Shown: positions 24,997-33,822 of the stretch, piece after piece
Layout of the letters: each line of letters starts with the position of its first letter
Position numbering within the stretch: the first letter of the stretch is position 1
NCBI RefSeq assembly: GCF_029224025.1
Contig: NZ_CP119392.1
Span: 953,001-1,017,000, forward strand
Reading direction: 5' to 3'
DNA from: Rhodanobacter sp. AS-Z3
GTDB lineage: Bacteria; Pseudomonadota; Gammaproteobacteria; Xanthomonadales; Rhodanobacteraceae
DNA: 64,000 nucleotides
The notes under the pieces: generated by a model
The model's database searches: none
Told to the model about the DNA's origin: nothing
The model's input: only the letters and a program-made list of their open reading frames with translations
Made by a program: the position numbers and the translations under genes

Positions 24997-25857
24997 ATGT
25001 CCACCCCGCTACAGATCTTTCGCCCACCCGCTGTGGATACCGGCAAGCTGGCCCGCCGCCTGCGTCGTCAGGTGGGGCAGGCCGTGGGCGATTTCGGCAT
25101 GATCGACGACGGCGACAAGGTGATGGTGTGCCTGTCCGGTGGCAAGGATTCGTACACCTTGCTGGACCTGCTGCTGCAATTGCAGGCGAAGGCGCCGGTG
25201 CGCTTCGAGCTGATCGCGGTGAACCTGGACCAGAAGCAGCCGGGCTTTCCCGAGCATGTGCTGCCGGATTACCTGCGCGCCCGCGGCGTGCCGTTCCATA
25301 TCATCGAGCAGGATACCTACAGCACGGTGACGCGGGTGATTCCCGCGGGCAAGACCATGTGCAGCCTGTGCTCGCGGCTGCGTCGTGGCGCGCTGTATAC
25401 GTGGGCGGCGGCGAACGGCATCAGCAAGATCGCGCTCGGCCATCATCGCGACGATATCCTCGCCACGTTTTTCCTGAACATGTTCTACCAGGCGCAACTG
25501 AAGGCGATGCCGCCGAAGCTGCGTTCGGACGATGGTCGCCATGTGGTGATTCGCCCGCTGGCGTATTGCCGCGAAGACGACATTGCAGAATACGCCGCGC
25601 AGCAGCAGTTTCCGATCATTCCGTGCAACCTGTGCGGCACGCAGGACAACCTGCAGCGGCAGGCGGTGCGGCGCATGCTGGGCGAATGGGAACAGCAACA
25701 ACCCGGCCGCAGCGAGAACATCTTTCGCTCGCTGACCCATGTGTCGCCCTCGCAACTGGCCGATCGCCAGCTGTTCGATTTCAACTTCGGTGCATCGGCC
25801 GTCCCGTTCGAATGGGCCGCCGACGCAGCCGATGAGACCACCATCACGCAGGCTTGA
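24997..25857 (+). CDS. ttcA: tRNA 2-thiocytidine(32) synthetase TtcA
   Basis: A 286-residue ATP-dependent tRNA thiolase. The PP-loop is [12 protein letters not shown], and the two CxxC pairs are [11 protein letters not shown] and CNLCGTQ, which hold the Fe-S cluster used for s2C32 formation. [19 protein letters not shown] is also family-typical. The ATG at 24997 gives the normal length; the frame upstream is not conserved-looking. A TACAAT at 24962-24967 may be a -10 box, though no good -35 is seen. Confidence 0.95.
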   Translation: MSTPLQIFRPPAVDTGKLARRLRRQVGQAVGDFGMIDDGDKVMVCLSGGKDSYTLLDLLLQLQAKAPVRFELIAVNLDQKQPGFPEHVLPDYLRARGVPFHIIEQDTYSTVTRVIPAGKTMCSLCSRLRRGALYTWAAANGISKIALGHHRDDILATFFLNMFYQAQLKAMPPKLRSDDGRHVVIRPLAYCREDDIAEYAAQQQFPIIPCNLCGTQDNLQRQAVRRMLGEWEQQQPGRSENIFRSLTHVSPSQLADRQLFDFNFGASAVPFEWAADAADETTITQA

Positions 25858-25892
25858 ACCCTCCACTCCCACCTCACCGTCGAGTAACCGCC

Positions 25893-27095
25893 GTGTCCTT
25901 CTTTGCTTCCGTTGAAATGGCTCCGGGCGATCCTATCCTGGGCCTTACCGAGACTTACGTTGCCGATCCGCGGCCGGGCAAGATCAATCTTGGCGTGGGT
26001 ATTTATGTCGACGAACAGGGGCGTATTCCGCTGTTGCCGACCGTGCGTGAAGTGGAGCAGGCGCTGGCTGCGGACGCCAAACCGCGTGGCTATCTGCCGA
26101 TTGAAGGTCTGGCTGCCTACAACCAGCTGACCCAGCAACTGGTGTTCGGTGCGGAATCACCGCTGCTGGCCGCTGGCCGCGTGGCCACCGCGCAAACCAT
26201 CGGCGGCAGCGCGGCGTTGCGCGTGGCGGCCGACTTGCTCAAGCTGGTTCGCGGTGCCGGCGCCAAGATCGCGATCAGCAACCCGAGCTGGGGCAATCAT
26301 CATGTGGTCTTCCGCACGGCCGGCTTCGAACTGCTGGAATACCGCTACTACGACGCCGCCACGCATGGTCTGGATTTCGCCGGCATGTTGGAAGACCTGG
26401 GTCGGCTGGAGCCGGGTACAGTGGTGCTGCTGCACGCCTGCTGTCACAACCCAACTGGCGTCGATCTGGACGCGACGCAATGGAAGCAGCTGATCGAGCT
26501 GCTGAAGGAGCGCAAGCTGCTGCCGTTCGTCGATATGGCCTATCAAGGCTTCGACAAAAGCACCGAGGCCGACGCCATGGCCGTCCGTCTGCTAGGCGAG
26601 TCCGGTATCGACGCGTTCGTGGTCGCCAACTCGTATTCGAAATCGTTCTCGCTGTACGGCGAACGTGTTGGTGCATTGTCGATGGTGGGCGCGGATCGTG
26701 ACGAAGCCGCACGGCTGCAGTCGAAGATCAAGCAAGTCATCCGCACGATCTATTCCAGCCCGTCGACGCACGGTGCCGCGCTGGTGGCTGGGGTACTCGG
26801 CAGCAGCGAACTGCGGGTACGCTGGGAACAGGAGCTCGGTGAAATGCGTGGACGCATTCACACGATGCGCGCGGGCCTAGTCGATAAACTGGCCGCGCTT
26901 GGTGCGCCGGAGTTTGGTTTCATCAATCGCCAGGCCGGCATGTTTTCGTACTCCGGCCTGAGCAAGGCCCAGGTGCATCGGCTGCGCGACGAGTTCGCCA
27001 TCTACGCGCTGGACAGCGGCCGTATCTGCGTGGCCGCATTGAATCATTCGAATCTCGACACTGTGGCTGCCGCCGTGGCTGCCGTGACACGTTGA
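25893..27095 (+). CDS. tyrB: Aromatic/aspartate aminotransferase (class I, TyrB-like)
   Basis: A 400-residue PLP enzyme. The Schiff-base lysine is in SYSKSFSLYGERVGAL; LHACCHNPTGVDLD and NLGVGIYVDEQGRIPLLP are also class I-alpha signatures. It transfers amino groups between glutamate and aromatic keto acids or oxaloacetate. The GTG at 25893 begins VSFFASVEMAPGDPILGLTE, the expected N-terminus; the TTG at 25854 overlapping ttcA would add 13 unlike residues. Choice between TyrB and AspC is by resemblance only. Confidence 0.85.
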   Translation: MSFFASVEMAPGDPILGLTETYVADPRPGKINLGVGIYVDEQGRIPLLPTVREVEQALAADAKPRGYLPIEGLAAYNQLTQQLVFGAESPLLAAGRVATAQTIGGSAALRVAADLLKLVRGAGAKIAISNPSWGNHHVVFRTAGFELLEYRYYDAATHGLDFAGMLEDLGRLEPGTVVLLHACCHNPTGVDLDATQWKQLIELLKERKLLPFVDMAYQGFDKSTEADAMAVRLLGESGIDAFVVANSYSKSFSLYGERVGALSMVGADRDEAARLQSKIKQVIRTIYSSPSTHGAALVAGVLGSSELRVRWEQELGEMRGRIHTMRAGLVDKLAALGAPEFGFINRQAGMFSYSGLSKAQVHRLRDEFAIYALDSGRICVAALNHSNLDTVAAAVAAVTR

Positions 27096-27178
27096 GTTTC
27101 TCCTATGCCCGTCGTTCCGGCTTGCGCTGGAGCGGCGTTGGAAAATCTGCCTGACGGCCATACACACCCGGATACTGA

Positions 27179-28096
27179 ATGTTCTTTCGCAATCTCACGC
27201 TGTTCCGCTTTTCCCCCGCCGTTGCCACCGATCTCGACCGTCTCGACGAGGCGCTGGCCGAACATCGGCTGCGTCCGTGCGGCCCGATGGAAATGTTCAC
27301 CAAAGGTTTTGTGCCGCCGGTGGGCCGCGGTGAGCATGAGCCGCTCACTCACTCGGTAAAGCAATGCACCCTGCTTACGGTCGGTGGTGAAGACAAGCTG
27401 CTGCCGGCCGCGGTAATCAACGACGAGCTGCATCGCAAGGTGCAGAAAATCGCCGAGGAAGAGGACCGCAAGGTTGGCGGCCGCGAGCGCAAGCGGATCA
27501 AGGAAGACCTGCTCAACGAACTCTTGCCGCGCGCCTTCGTGCGCAACTCGCGCATGTCGGCCTATGTCGACAAGAAGAATGGCTGGCTGGTGCTGGATAC
27601 CTCCAGTCGCAAGTCGGCCGAAAACGCGCTGAGCCAGGTGCGCGAGGCGCTGGGCAGTTTCCCCGCGGTGCCGCTGGCGCCGGAAGAAGGCCCGCGTGTG
27701 CTGATGACCGATTGGCTGGCCACCGGCAACCTGCCGGCCGGGTTGACCCTGGGCGACGAATGCGAGCTGCGCGACCCGGCCACTGCCACCGGCGCGATCG
27801 CGCGCTGCCGCCGGCAGGATCTGGATGCGGAGGAGGTCAAGGAGCACCTGCGCAACGGCAAGCAGGTGTTCATGCTTGGTCTCACCTTCGATGAGCGCAT
27901 TACCTTTGTGCTGGGTGAGGATCTGATCGTTCGCAAGCTGAAATTCCTCGACGTGGTGATGGATGAAATGGGCGACAGCCAGCAGGACGCCCAGGCCGAG
28001 CTGGACGCCAGTTTTGCCTTGCTGACGCTGGAACTCGAGCGCCTGCTGGGCAAACTCGAAGAGTGGTTCGGCCTGCCGCGTCCTGCCGATAGCTGA
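27179..28096 (+). CDS. rdgC: Recombination-associated protein RdgC
   Basis: A 305-residue protein matching RdgC along its length (MFFRNLTLFRF, ...GFVPPVGRGEHEPLTHSV, LPRAFVRNSRMSAYVD, EELLGLTFDERI-like, LKFLDVVMDE). RdgC forms a ring-shaped dimer on DNA that restrains RecA. It is followed by an inverted repeat that could end transcription. Confidence 0.96.
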   Translation: MFFRNLTLFRFSPAVATDLDRLDEALAEHRLRPCGPMEMFTKGFVPPVGRGEHEPLTHSVKQCTLLTVGGEDKLLPAAVINDELHRKVQKIAEEEDRKVGGRERKRIKEDLLNELLPRAFVRNSRMSAYVDKKNGWLVLDTSSRKSAENALSQVREALGSFPAVPLAPEEGPRVLMTDWLATGNLPAGLTLGDECELRDPATATGAIARCRRQDLDAEEVKEHLRNGKQVFMLGLTFDERITFVLGEDLIVRKLKFLDVVMDEMGDSQQDAQAELDASFALLTLELERLLGKLEEWFGLPRPADS

Positions 28097-28138
28097 ACGA
28101 AATATCCATACCCGTTTCACCTGCGCCCGCGCCATACT

Positions 28139-28172
28139 GGGAACCCCGCCGCCTTCCGGCAGCGGGGTTCCC
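28139..28172 (+). terminator. Terminator-like hairpin after rdgC
   Basis: GGGAACCCCGC and GCGGGGTTCCC are perfect 11-base arms around a 12-base loop, 43 bases after the rdgC stop and 40 before the next gene. The tail (CGTTCGAT) has few T residues, so it may act as a pause or mRNA-end structure rather than a canonical intrinsic terminator. Confidence 0.5.
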
Positions 28173-28211
28173 GTTCGATCAACATGAGCCCAGGCGAGAG
28201 CAGGCAGGATC

Positions 28212-28982
28212 ATGGCGCAGCATCTGGAAGGCGACTGGCTGGAACTGGCCACGGTGGGCGGCAGCCTGATCCGGGTGCTGAAGTCCGCCCATCCGCGCGC
28301 GCGCCGTCTGCGACTCACCATCACGCCGCAAGGTGCGCGGGTGACCTATCCGGTGGGCACGCATCCGGCCCAGGTCAGTGCGTTCCTGCGTACCCACGCC
28401 GAGTGGCTGGAGCAGAAGCTCGACGAGTTGCATCTGATCGTCGAGCCGTTGCCACCATTGCGGGTGGGCTATCCGTGCAGCTTCCCGCTGCGCGGCGAGA
28501 CGATGTCACTGGATTGGGCTGAAGGTCCGTATCCGAAGATCGAGGCGCAGGCCGAAGGGCTCACCTTGGTGATTCCGCGACCGCATACGCGCGCACTGCC
28601 GATCGCCCGTGGACTGCTGGCTTCGCATCTGGAATCGCTGATTCGGCGCGATGTCTCGCGCTGGCTGGCGGGCTATGTGCCGCTGCTGGGGCTGGCGCCT
28701 ACCTCACTGCGCATCCGTCCGATGAAAAGCCTGTGGGGCAGTCTGGACACGCGCGACCGCATCAACCTCGACCTCTCGCTGGCGCTGGCACCGCCCGCCG
28801 CGCTGCGTTATGTGCTGGTGCACGAGTTGTGTCACCTGAAGGTGCGCAATCATTCGCCGCGTTTCTGGAATCAGGTGGAAAACCTGTTGCCAGGCTGGCG
28901 CGAACAGCGTGACTGGCTGCGCCAGCACGGCGCGATGCTCAAGGCGGAACTCGACCGGCTGGTCGATGACATGGCCGACTGA
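28212..28982 (+). CDS. YgjP-type M48-like metallopeptidase (DUF45)
   Basis: A 256-residue protein. The C-terminal half carries the zinc motif VLVHELCHLKVRNHSPRFW, with the downstream His and Phe-Trp typical of the YgjP/WLM-like DUF45 peptidases, and RPMKSLWGSLDTRDRINLD precedes it. No signal peptide, so probably cytosolic. AGGA lies just before the ATG at 28212. The proteolytic activity is inferred from the motif; substrates are unknown. Confidence 0.85.
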   Translation: MAQHLEGDWLELATVGGSLIRVLKSAHPRARRLRLTITPQGARVTYPVGTHPAQVSAFLRTHAEWLEQKLDELHLIVEPLPPLRVGYPCSFPLRGETMSLDWAEGPYPKIEAQAEGLTLVIPRPHTRALPIARGLLASHLESLIRRDVSRWLAGYVPLLGLAPTSLRIRPMKSLWGSLDTRDRINLDLSLALAPPAALRYVLVHELCHLKVRNHSPRFWNQVENLLPGWREQRDWLRQHGAMLKAELDRLVDDMAD

Positions 28983-29005
28983 TATCCAGCCGGCCTGGAT
29001 GCAAC

Positions 29006-29650
29006 TCAGTCCAGCTTGCGCGCCTGCCGCACGTACTTCGTGCCCAGCAACACATCCCACAGCGACGAAGTCACCCCGAAATTCGTTTCCGGGTGATAGT
29101 GGTGCACGTGGTGCGCACCGGCCCAGCGCCGCAGCAAGGGCTGCTTGAAGCGCACGTGGTGAATGATGAAATGGCTGAGGCCGTAGAGGATGTAGCCAAA
29201 GGTGATCGCGCTGGCCAGCAGCAGGCCAAAACCCGTCGGCATGATCAGCACGAACAGGCCGGCCAGCAGCAGCAGCACCACCGGCGGCAGGAAGAACGGC
29301 AGCGAGTCGTAGCCCAGCGGCCTGGCGTGGTGCAGGTCATGACCCTGGGTGAACAGCGGGATGCGGGTGTGGAACATCCAGCGGTGGAAAAAGTATTCGA
29401 TGAAGCTGAAGGCGAACAGGCCGATCGCCAGCGCCAGCAGCGCCGTCAGCGCACCGCCGGTGTGCCGGTTCCAGCCAACCACCAGCAACAGCAGGCACAG
29501 CGCGCTGTCCAACACGACTTCGGCCCAGTAATTGGTCCGCGTGGAAGACATGCGCACGATGGCGTCCACGCCCGTGCTCCAGATGCTTTGCTCGATCGGT
29601 CGCTGCATTGTTCCCTTGCCGTGCGTCGACACGCCGGGATGCGGCGCCAT
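29006..29650 (-). CDS. Sterol-desaturase/fatty-acid hydroxylase superfamily membrane protein
   Basis: About 214 residues with four hydrophobic helices. Di-iron histidine boxes are seen in order: HRWMFH, HDLHH, HFIIHH and HHVHHYHPETNFGV. This arrangement defines integral-membrane hydroxylases/desaturases acting on lipids or carotenoids. GGGAG 8 bases before the ATG at 29650 favours that start; ATG at 29608 (AAGGGA just upstream) is an alternative, and 29665 is weaker. The substrate is not evident. Confidence 0.82.
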   Translation of the reverse strand: MAPHPGVSTHGKGTMQRPIEQSIWSTGVDAIVRMSSTRTNYWAEVVLDSALCLLLLVVGWNRHTGGALTALLALAIGLFAFSFIEYFFHRWMFHTRIPLFTQGHDLHHARPLGYDSLPFFLPPVVLLLLAGLFVLIMPTGFGLLLASAITFGYILYGLSHFIIHHVRFKQPLLRRWAGAHHVHHYHPETNFGVTSSLWDVLLGTKYVRQARKLD

Positions 29651-29748
29651 TGGGCATTCTCCCATGATGTCAGCTGCAATTCACGTTACCTGCACCGCCT
29701 AATTGGACTTTATTCAGCATTGGAAGCACGTGTCTGCGGCCCGGATCG

Positions 29749-30735
29749 TCAGTGTGACAGCGCAAAGCCGGTGAGAATTTGCGCCGTCTGCTCGGGTTTT
29801 TCCAGCATCGGCATGTGATTGCAGCCATTGATCGTGCTGCTGCTGATCGCGCTGGAGGCGCTCAATCCGCTGCGCAGGCTGTCCAGTGCGGAGACGTCGA
29901 TGATCCGGTCATCGTGGCACCACAAACCCAATACCGGCATGGTCAGCTGGCCCAGCCGGTTCTGCACGGAAAGCGATTGCGACGGCTGCAGCAGTGCCGC
30001 AAAAGTACGGCGGATGAAGTCCTGATCGCGCTGGTTACGCTTCACCATGACGTCGACGAAACGTCCGGGGAGCTCGGGCGGCTGTTCGAACGCGAGCGAC
30101 TCCAGATGCATGAAGCCGGCGCGATCGTTGTAGACGAACGGGTTTTTCCCGGCCACGACCTCGCGCCCGAGTGCACTTTCAGCGGATTTCAGACCGAACG
30201 CATCGACCAAGGCCAATTCGGCGACATGATCAGCGTGGTCGGCGGCATACACGGCCGCCACGGCACCGCCCATCGAATGGCCGACCAGGACGAAACGGCC
30301 CAAGTGCAGCGTCTGCACAAAGGTATCCAGACGCGCTGCCTGCGCATCGATGCCGTAGTCGGCGCCGGCAATGCGCGAAGAATCCCCCCAGCCAGGCAGA
30401 TCCGGAATCACCAGATGGAAATGGGCCGTAAGCAATTTCGCCACGGGCAGCCACACGGTGTTGTCGGAAGTGAAACCGTGCAACAGCACGATGGTTGGCC
30501 CTTCACCGCCTTCGTAATAGCTCCAGCGGGTATCGCCGGCCTGCACCGAATGCTTCTCCAGATGTGCAGCCATCGCCTCACGCTTGATGTTCGCCTGCAG
30601 CAGCCATTGCGGCGCAAAGACATAGCTGCCGCCCAGCACAATCACCAGCAAGGCAACCAGCCACGCCAGAAATTTCAGACGCCGAAACAGCATGCGCTTC
30701 CAGAGTGGGGTGGTCTTGTTCGTCGATGCTTGCAT
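29749..30735 (-). CDS. Membrane-anchored alpha/beta hydrolase
   Basis: A 328-residue protein. A single N-terminal hydrophobic helix (~18-40) anchors an alpha/beta hydrolase fold to the inner membrane, with the active part outside or as a signal anchor. HGFTSDNTVW holds the oxyanion loop, GHSMGG the nucleophile Ser, LWCHDDRIIDV the acid and GCNHMPM the His. It resembles lipase/esterase-type hydrolases. It starts 68 bases after the upstream M1 peptidase gene, with a long hairpin in between. Confidence 0.85.
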   Translation of the reverse strand: MQASTNKTTPLWKRMLFRRLKFLAWLVALLVIVLGGSYVFAPQWLLQANIKREAMAAHLEKHSVQAGDTRWSYYEGGEGPTIVLLHGFTSDNTVWLPVAKLLTAHFHLVIPDLPGWGDSSRIAGADYGIDAQAARLDTFVQTLHLGRFVLVGHSMGGAVAAVYAADHADHVAELALVDAFGLKSAESALGREVVAGKNPFVYNDRAGFMHLESLAFEQPPELPGRFVDVMVKRNQRDQDFIRRTFAALLQPSQSLSVQNRLGQLTMPVLGLWCHDDRIIDVSALDSLRSGLSASSAISSSTINGCNHMPMLEKPEQTAQILTGFALSH

Positions 30736-30763
30736 GGGATTTGGTGTCGGCTGGTGGATGGAT

Positions 30764-30802
30764 CACAGAACGTCCCCCTGCAGCGCAGGGGGACGTTCTG
30801 TG
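30764..30802 (-). terminator. 17-base perfect hairpin after the M1 peptidase gene
   Basis: CACAGAACGTCCCCCTG and its exact reverse complement flank a five-base loop (CAGCG). It begins one base past the peptidase stop codon on the minus strand. No T-tract follows. The hairpin should strongly fold in mRNA and probably ends or stabilises the M1 transcript, reducing expression of the downstream hydrolase. Confidence 0.6.
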
Positions 30803-30803
30803 C

Positions 30804-32657
30804 TTACTTGGCTTTCTTCGCCTTGGCGATGACGCTTTCTACCACCTGCTGGGTCAGCGGGTGATAGCCGTCCTTCGCCTGGGCATAAACCTGCTCCGCA
30901 AAAGCGAGGCCTTCCGGTGCGTTCACCAACGCCTTGTACAGCGGCACCGTGAGATACATCCGGCCGATCCGCGTCATGTGTTCGGCAGCCGCCGGCCATA
31001 CCGTCTTGTCGCCGGCGGCGATCGCGTGGATGTACCAGCGCATGCCGATCTCGGCGTTCGGTGTGCCGGTGAGGTGCCAGGCGGCGTCGAGCTGCTGCAT
31101 CTTCGCCAGCGGCGGCGCATCGGGCAGGCGGTCGAGGAAGTACATCCATTCCTGCGTGTTCCAGCCTTTCGCGTCGAGTTTGTCGGCGGCGAGCGTGCCG
31201 GCGAGGAAGTCGCTGCGCTCCTGGTCGATCGTGTTGAAGCGTGGCGAGGCGGGTAGTGGCGCATCCTTCGGAATACCTTCGCCATAGACCCAGGCCTTGA
31301 CCTCGTCCCAGCTCATCTTGCCGGGATACTTTTCGATCAGGTTCGGCTTCATGTAGTCGAGCATCTGCTCGGTGGTGATGCTGTGCCAGGCGAAGTGCGC
31401 GAAGTAGCCCTTGAGATAGTTGTCGAAGTTCTCGCGGCCGAAGCGTTGCTCCAGGGTGCGCAGGAACCACGAACCCTTGTCGTAGGCCACGTCGGACAGC
31501 GAATCATCTGCGCCGACACCACGCGGATCGGGGGCCAGTTTCTGCGAATTGGCCGCCATGCCGCCGATACTCTTCTGCAGTGCGCGCGCCGACAGCAGTG
31601 CCTCCTCGTCCGCCAGCACCTTGCCGTAGACCGCCTCGGTGATGCGACCCTGCACGTAGGTGGTGAAGCCTTCGTTGAGCCAGATGTCGCGCCACGCGGC
31701 AGACGTCACCAGGTTGCCCGACCACGAATGTGCCAGCTCATGCGAAACCAGTGAGACCAGACTCTTGTCGCCGACCAGTACGGTTGGCGTCGCGAACGTC
31801 ATGTTCGGGTTTTCCATGCCGCCGTACGGGAACGACGGTGGCAGCACGAGGATGTCGTAGCGACCCCAGGCATAGGGGCCGTAAAGCTGTTCGGTGGTGG
31901 CGATCAGCTTCTCGGTGTCCTCGAACTCGTGGGCGGCCTTGGCGACCACCGACGGTTCGGCGTAGACGGCCGAACGCGGCCCGGTCTCCTTCACTGCGAT
32001 ATCGCCGGCGGCAATCGCCAACAGGTACGACGGGATCGGATGCGGCTGGTCGAAGCGGAAGTCGCCATCCAGCGGATGCTTGGCGTCGTTGATCGCGCTC
32101 ATCACCACGCGCACGTCCTTCGGCGCCTTGACGTGGGCGTCGTAGGTGAAGCGGATCGCCGGTGAATCCTGCAGCGGCACCCACGAGCGCGCGTGGATCG
32201 ATTCGGACTGCGAGAACATGAACGGCAATTTCTTGTCCGCCGTCTGCGCCGGGGTCAGCCACTGCAGGCCGGAGGCCTCAGGCGACGTGGTGTAGGCGAT
32301 GCGTACCTGCGCCGGATGCTTCGGCGCGGTGATGGTCAATTTGCTGCCGAGCTGTTTGTCGCGCGGCGCCAGCGCATATGGCAGCGCGCGCGTCTTGCCA
32401 CTCGCCTCCACGGCCTCGACTTTTGCAATCTTCAGGTCGCGCGTATCCAGCACCAGCGAGGATGCGGCGGAATTCTTCCAGTCCAGCTTGAGCGTGGCCA
32501 CGCCATCGAGCTGCTTGTGTGCGAAATCAATCTTCAGATCAAGATCGAGATGCTTCACTACCACCTGGTCGGGCTGGGCGTAGGAATTCGGATCGGTGGC
32601 CTGGGCTGCCAGCGGCAGTACCAGCGTAGCAAGGGCGAGAACGGGAAGCAGGCGCAT
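30804..32657 (-). CDS. Secreted M1-family aminopeptidase
   Basis: A 617-residue protein with a Sec signal peptide (~1-20, MRLLPVLALATLVLPLAAQA). It has the gluzincin motif HELAHSWSGNLVT (~305) with the third zinc ligand 18 residues on in NEGFTTYV, plus the exopeptidase motif GGMEN. The length and C-terminal helical domain resemble leukotriene A4 hydrolase-like bacterial aminopeptidases rather than ~870-residue PepN. It likely trims peptides in the periplasm. The ATG at 32657 starts the signal peptide; the frame extends 30 codons further but without a good start. Confidence 0.92.
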   Translation of the reverse strand: MRLLPVLALATLVLPLAAQATDPNSYAQPDQVVVKHLDLDLKIDFAHKQLDGVATLKLDWKNSAASSLVLDTRDLKIAKVEAVEASGKTRALPYALAPRDKQLGSKLTITAPKHPAQVRIAYTTSPEASGLQWLTPAQTADKKLPFMFSQSESIHARSWVPLQDSPAIRFTYDAHVKAPKDVRVVMSAINDAKHPLDGDFRFDQPHPIPSYLLAIAAGDIAVKETGPRSAVYAEPSVVAKAAHEFEDTEKLIATTEQLYGPYAWGRYDILVLPPSFPYGGMENPNMTFATPTVLVGDKSLVSLVSHELAHSWSGNLVTSAAWRDIWLNEGFTTYVQGRITEAVYGKVLADEEALLSARALQKSIGGMAANSQKLAPDPRGVGADDSLSDVAYDKGSWFLRTLEQRFGRENFDNYLKGYFAHFAWHSITTEQMLDYMKPNLIEKYPGKMSWDEVKAWVYGEGIPKDAPLPASPRFNTIDQERSDFLAGTLAADKLDAKGWNTQEWMYFLDRLPDAPPLAKMQQLDAAWHLTGTPNAEIGMRWYIHAIAAGDKTVWPAAAEHMTRIGRMYLTVPLYKALVNAPEGLAFAEQVYAQAKDGYHPLTQQVVESVIAKAKKAK

Positions 32658-32855
32658 GGAATGGGACACTCTCGGCTCAATGAATCCCGAGTATGCCATC
32701 GCTGCTGCGGGCGCCGCCTGTGACAAAAGCACCGCACGGAGGCGCAATGAAGTTCTACCGGCGCTCTGGGCTGAGCGCAGGCTGGTCGGTTAGCTGGCTC
32801 TGATCGAAGGCCGCACCATTGAGGCATCGCGCGGCCGTTGACCCGCGCGACAAGC

Positions 32856-33809
32856 TCAGGCGTAGCGATCCGCCAGCCGGTCGGCTGCTTGCACGAGTTG
32901 ATCGACGATTGCCGGGTCGGCCGCGCTGTGACCGGCCAGCACCATGTGCAACTCGGCTTCCGGCCAGGCCTGGCTCAGGTCCCACGCGCTGACGGCGGGG
33001 CAAATAATGTCGTAGCGGCCCTGCACGATGGTGGCGGGGATGTGACGGATGCGATCGATGTCACGCAACAGCTGGTTGGGTTGCAGAAACAACGCATGGC
33101 GGAAGTAGTGCGCTTCCATCAGGGCGAGGCTGACGGCATGGTGCGGGTCCTCGAAAATGCCGCCCGCATCGGGTTCATGCACGAGCGTGGTACTGCCGCC
33201 TTCCCATGCGCTCCATGCCTGCGCCGCGGCGAGTCGGGTGGCTTCGTCGTTGCTGTTGAGCCGGCGCCAGTACGCATCCAGCATCGAGCCGCGTTCGGCT
33301 TCGGGAATGAAGGCGAGGAAGCGCGCCCACCGTTCCGGAAAAATTTGTGCGGCGCCGCCATCGAGTTCGTTGAACCAGCGCAGTTCCGGCTCACGGCCGA
33401 GGAAGATGCCGCGCAGCACGATACCCAGAGCGCGCTCGGGATGCGTTTCCGCGTAGGCCAGCGCCAGTGTGGAACCCCACGAGCCGCCGAACACCACCCA
33501 GCGTTCGATGCCGAGCTTTTCGCGGATCGCTTCGATGTCGGCGACCAGATGCCAGGTGGTGTTGTCGGTGAGTTCGGCGAACGGCGTGGACTGACCGGCA
33601 CCGCGCTGATCGAACAGCACAATGCGATAGCGCGCCGGGTCGAAGAAACGGCGATGGTAAGTGGACAGGCCGGCACCCGGACCACCATGCAGAAAGATCA
33701 CCGGCAGGCCATCCGGATTGCCGCACTCCTCGACATGCAAGGTGTGCAGCGCATCGACAGCGATGCGCTGGGTCCGGTACGGTTCGATTGCGGGATAGAA
33801 GTCGCGCAT
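32856..33809 (-). CDS. pip: Prolyl iminopeptidase
   Basis: A 317-residue alpha/beta hydrolase of family S33. FLHGGPGAGLS (39-49) is the oxyanion loop and VVFGGSWGSTLAL has the nucleophile Ser110. FDQRGAGQSTP and GRYDIICP are characteristic of proline iminopeptidase. It removes N-terminal proline from peptides in the cytosol. AGGAAA precedes the ATG at 33809, which overlaps the end of the upstream gwhich ORF region only in track terms: the neighbouring phosphatase gene stops at 33823, 13 bases upstream, so the genes are probably co-transcribed. Confidence 0.95.
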   Translation of the reverse strand: MRDFYPAIEPYRTQRIAVDALHTLHVEECGNPDGLPVIFLHGGPGAGLSTYHRRFFDPARYRIVLFDQRGAGQSTPFAELTDNTTWHLVADIEAIREKLGIERWVVFGGSWGSTLALAYAETHPERALGIVLRGIFLGREPELRWFNELDGGAAQIFPERWARFLAFIPEAERGSMLDAYWRRLNSNDEATRLAAAQAWSAWEGGSTTLVHEPDAGGIFEDPHHAVSLALMEAHYFRHALFLQPNQLLRDIDRIRHIPATIVQGRYDIICPAVSAWDLSQAWPEAELHMVLAGHSAADPAIVDQLVQAADRLADRYA

Positions 33810-33822
33810 GGCTTTTCCTGGT

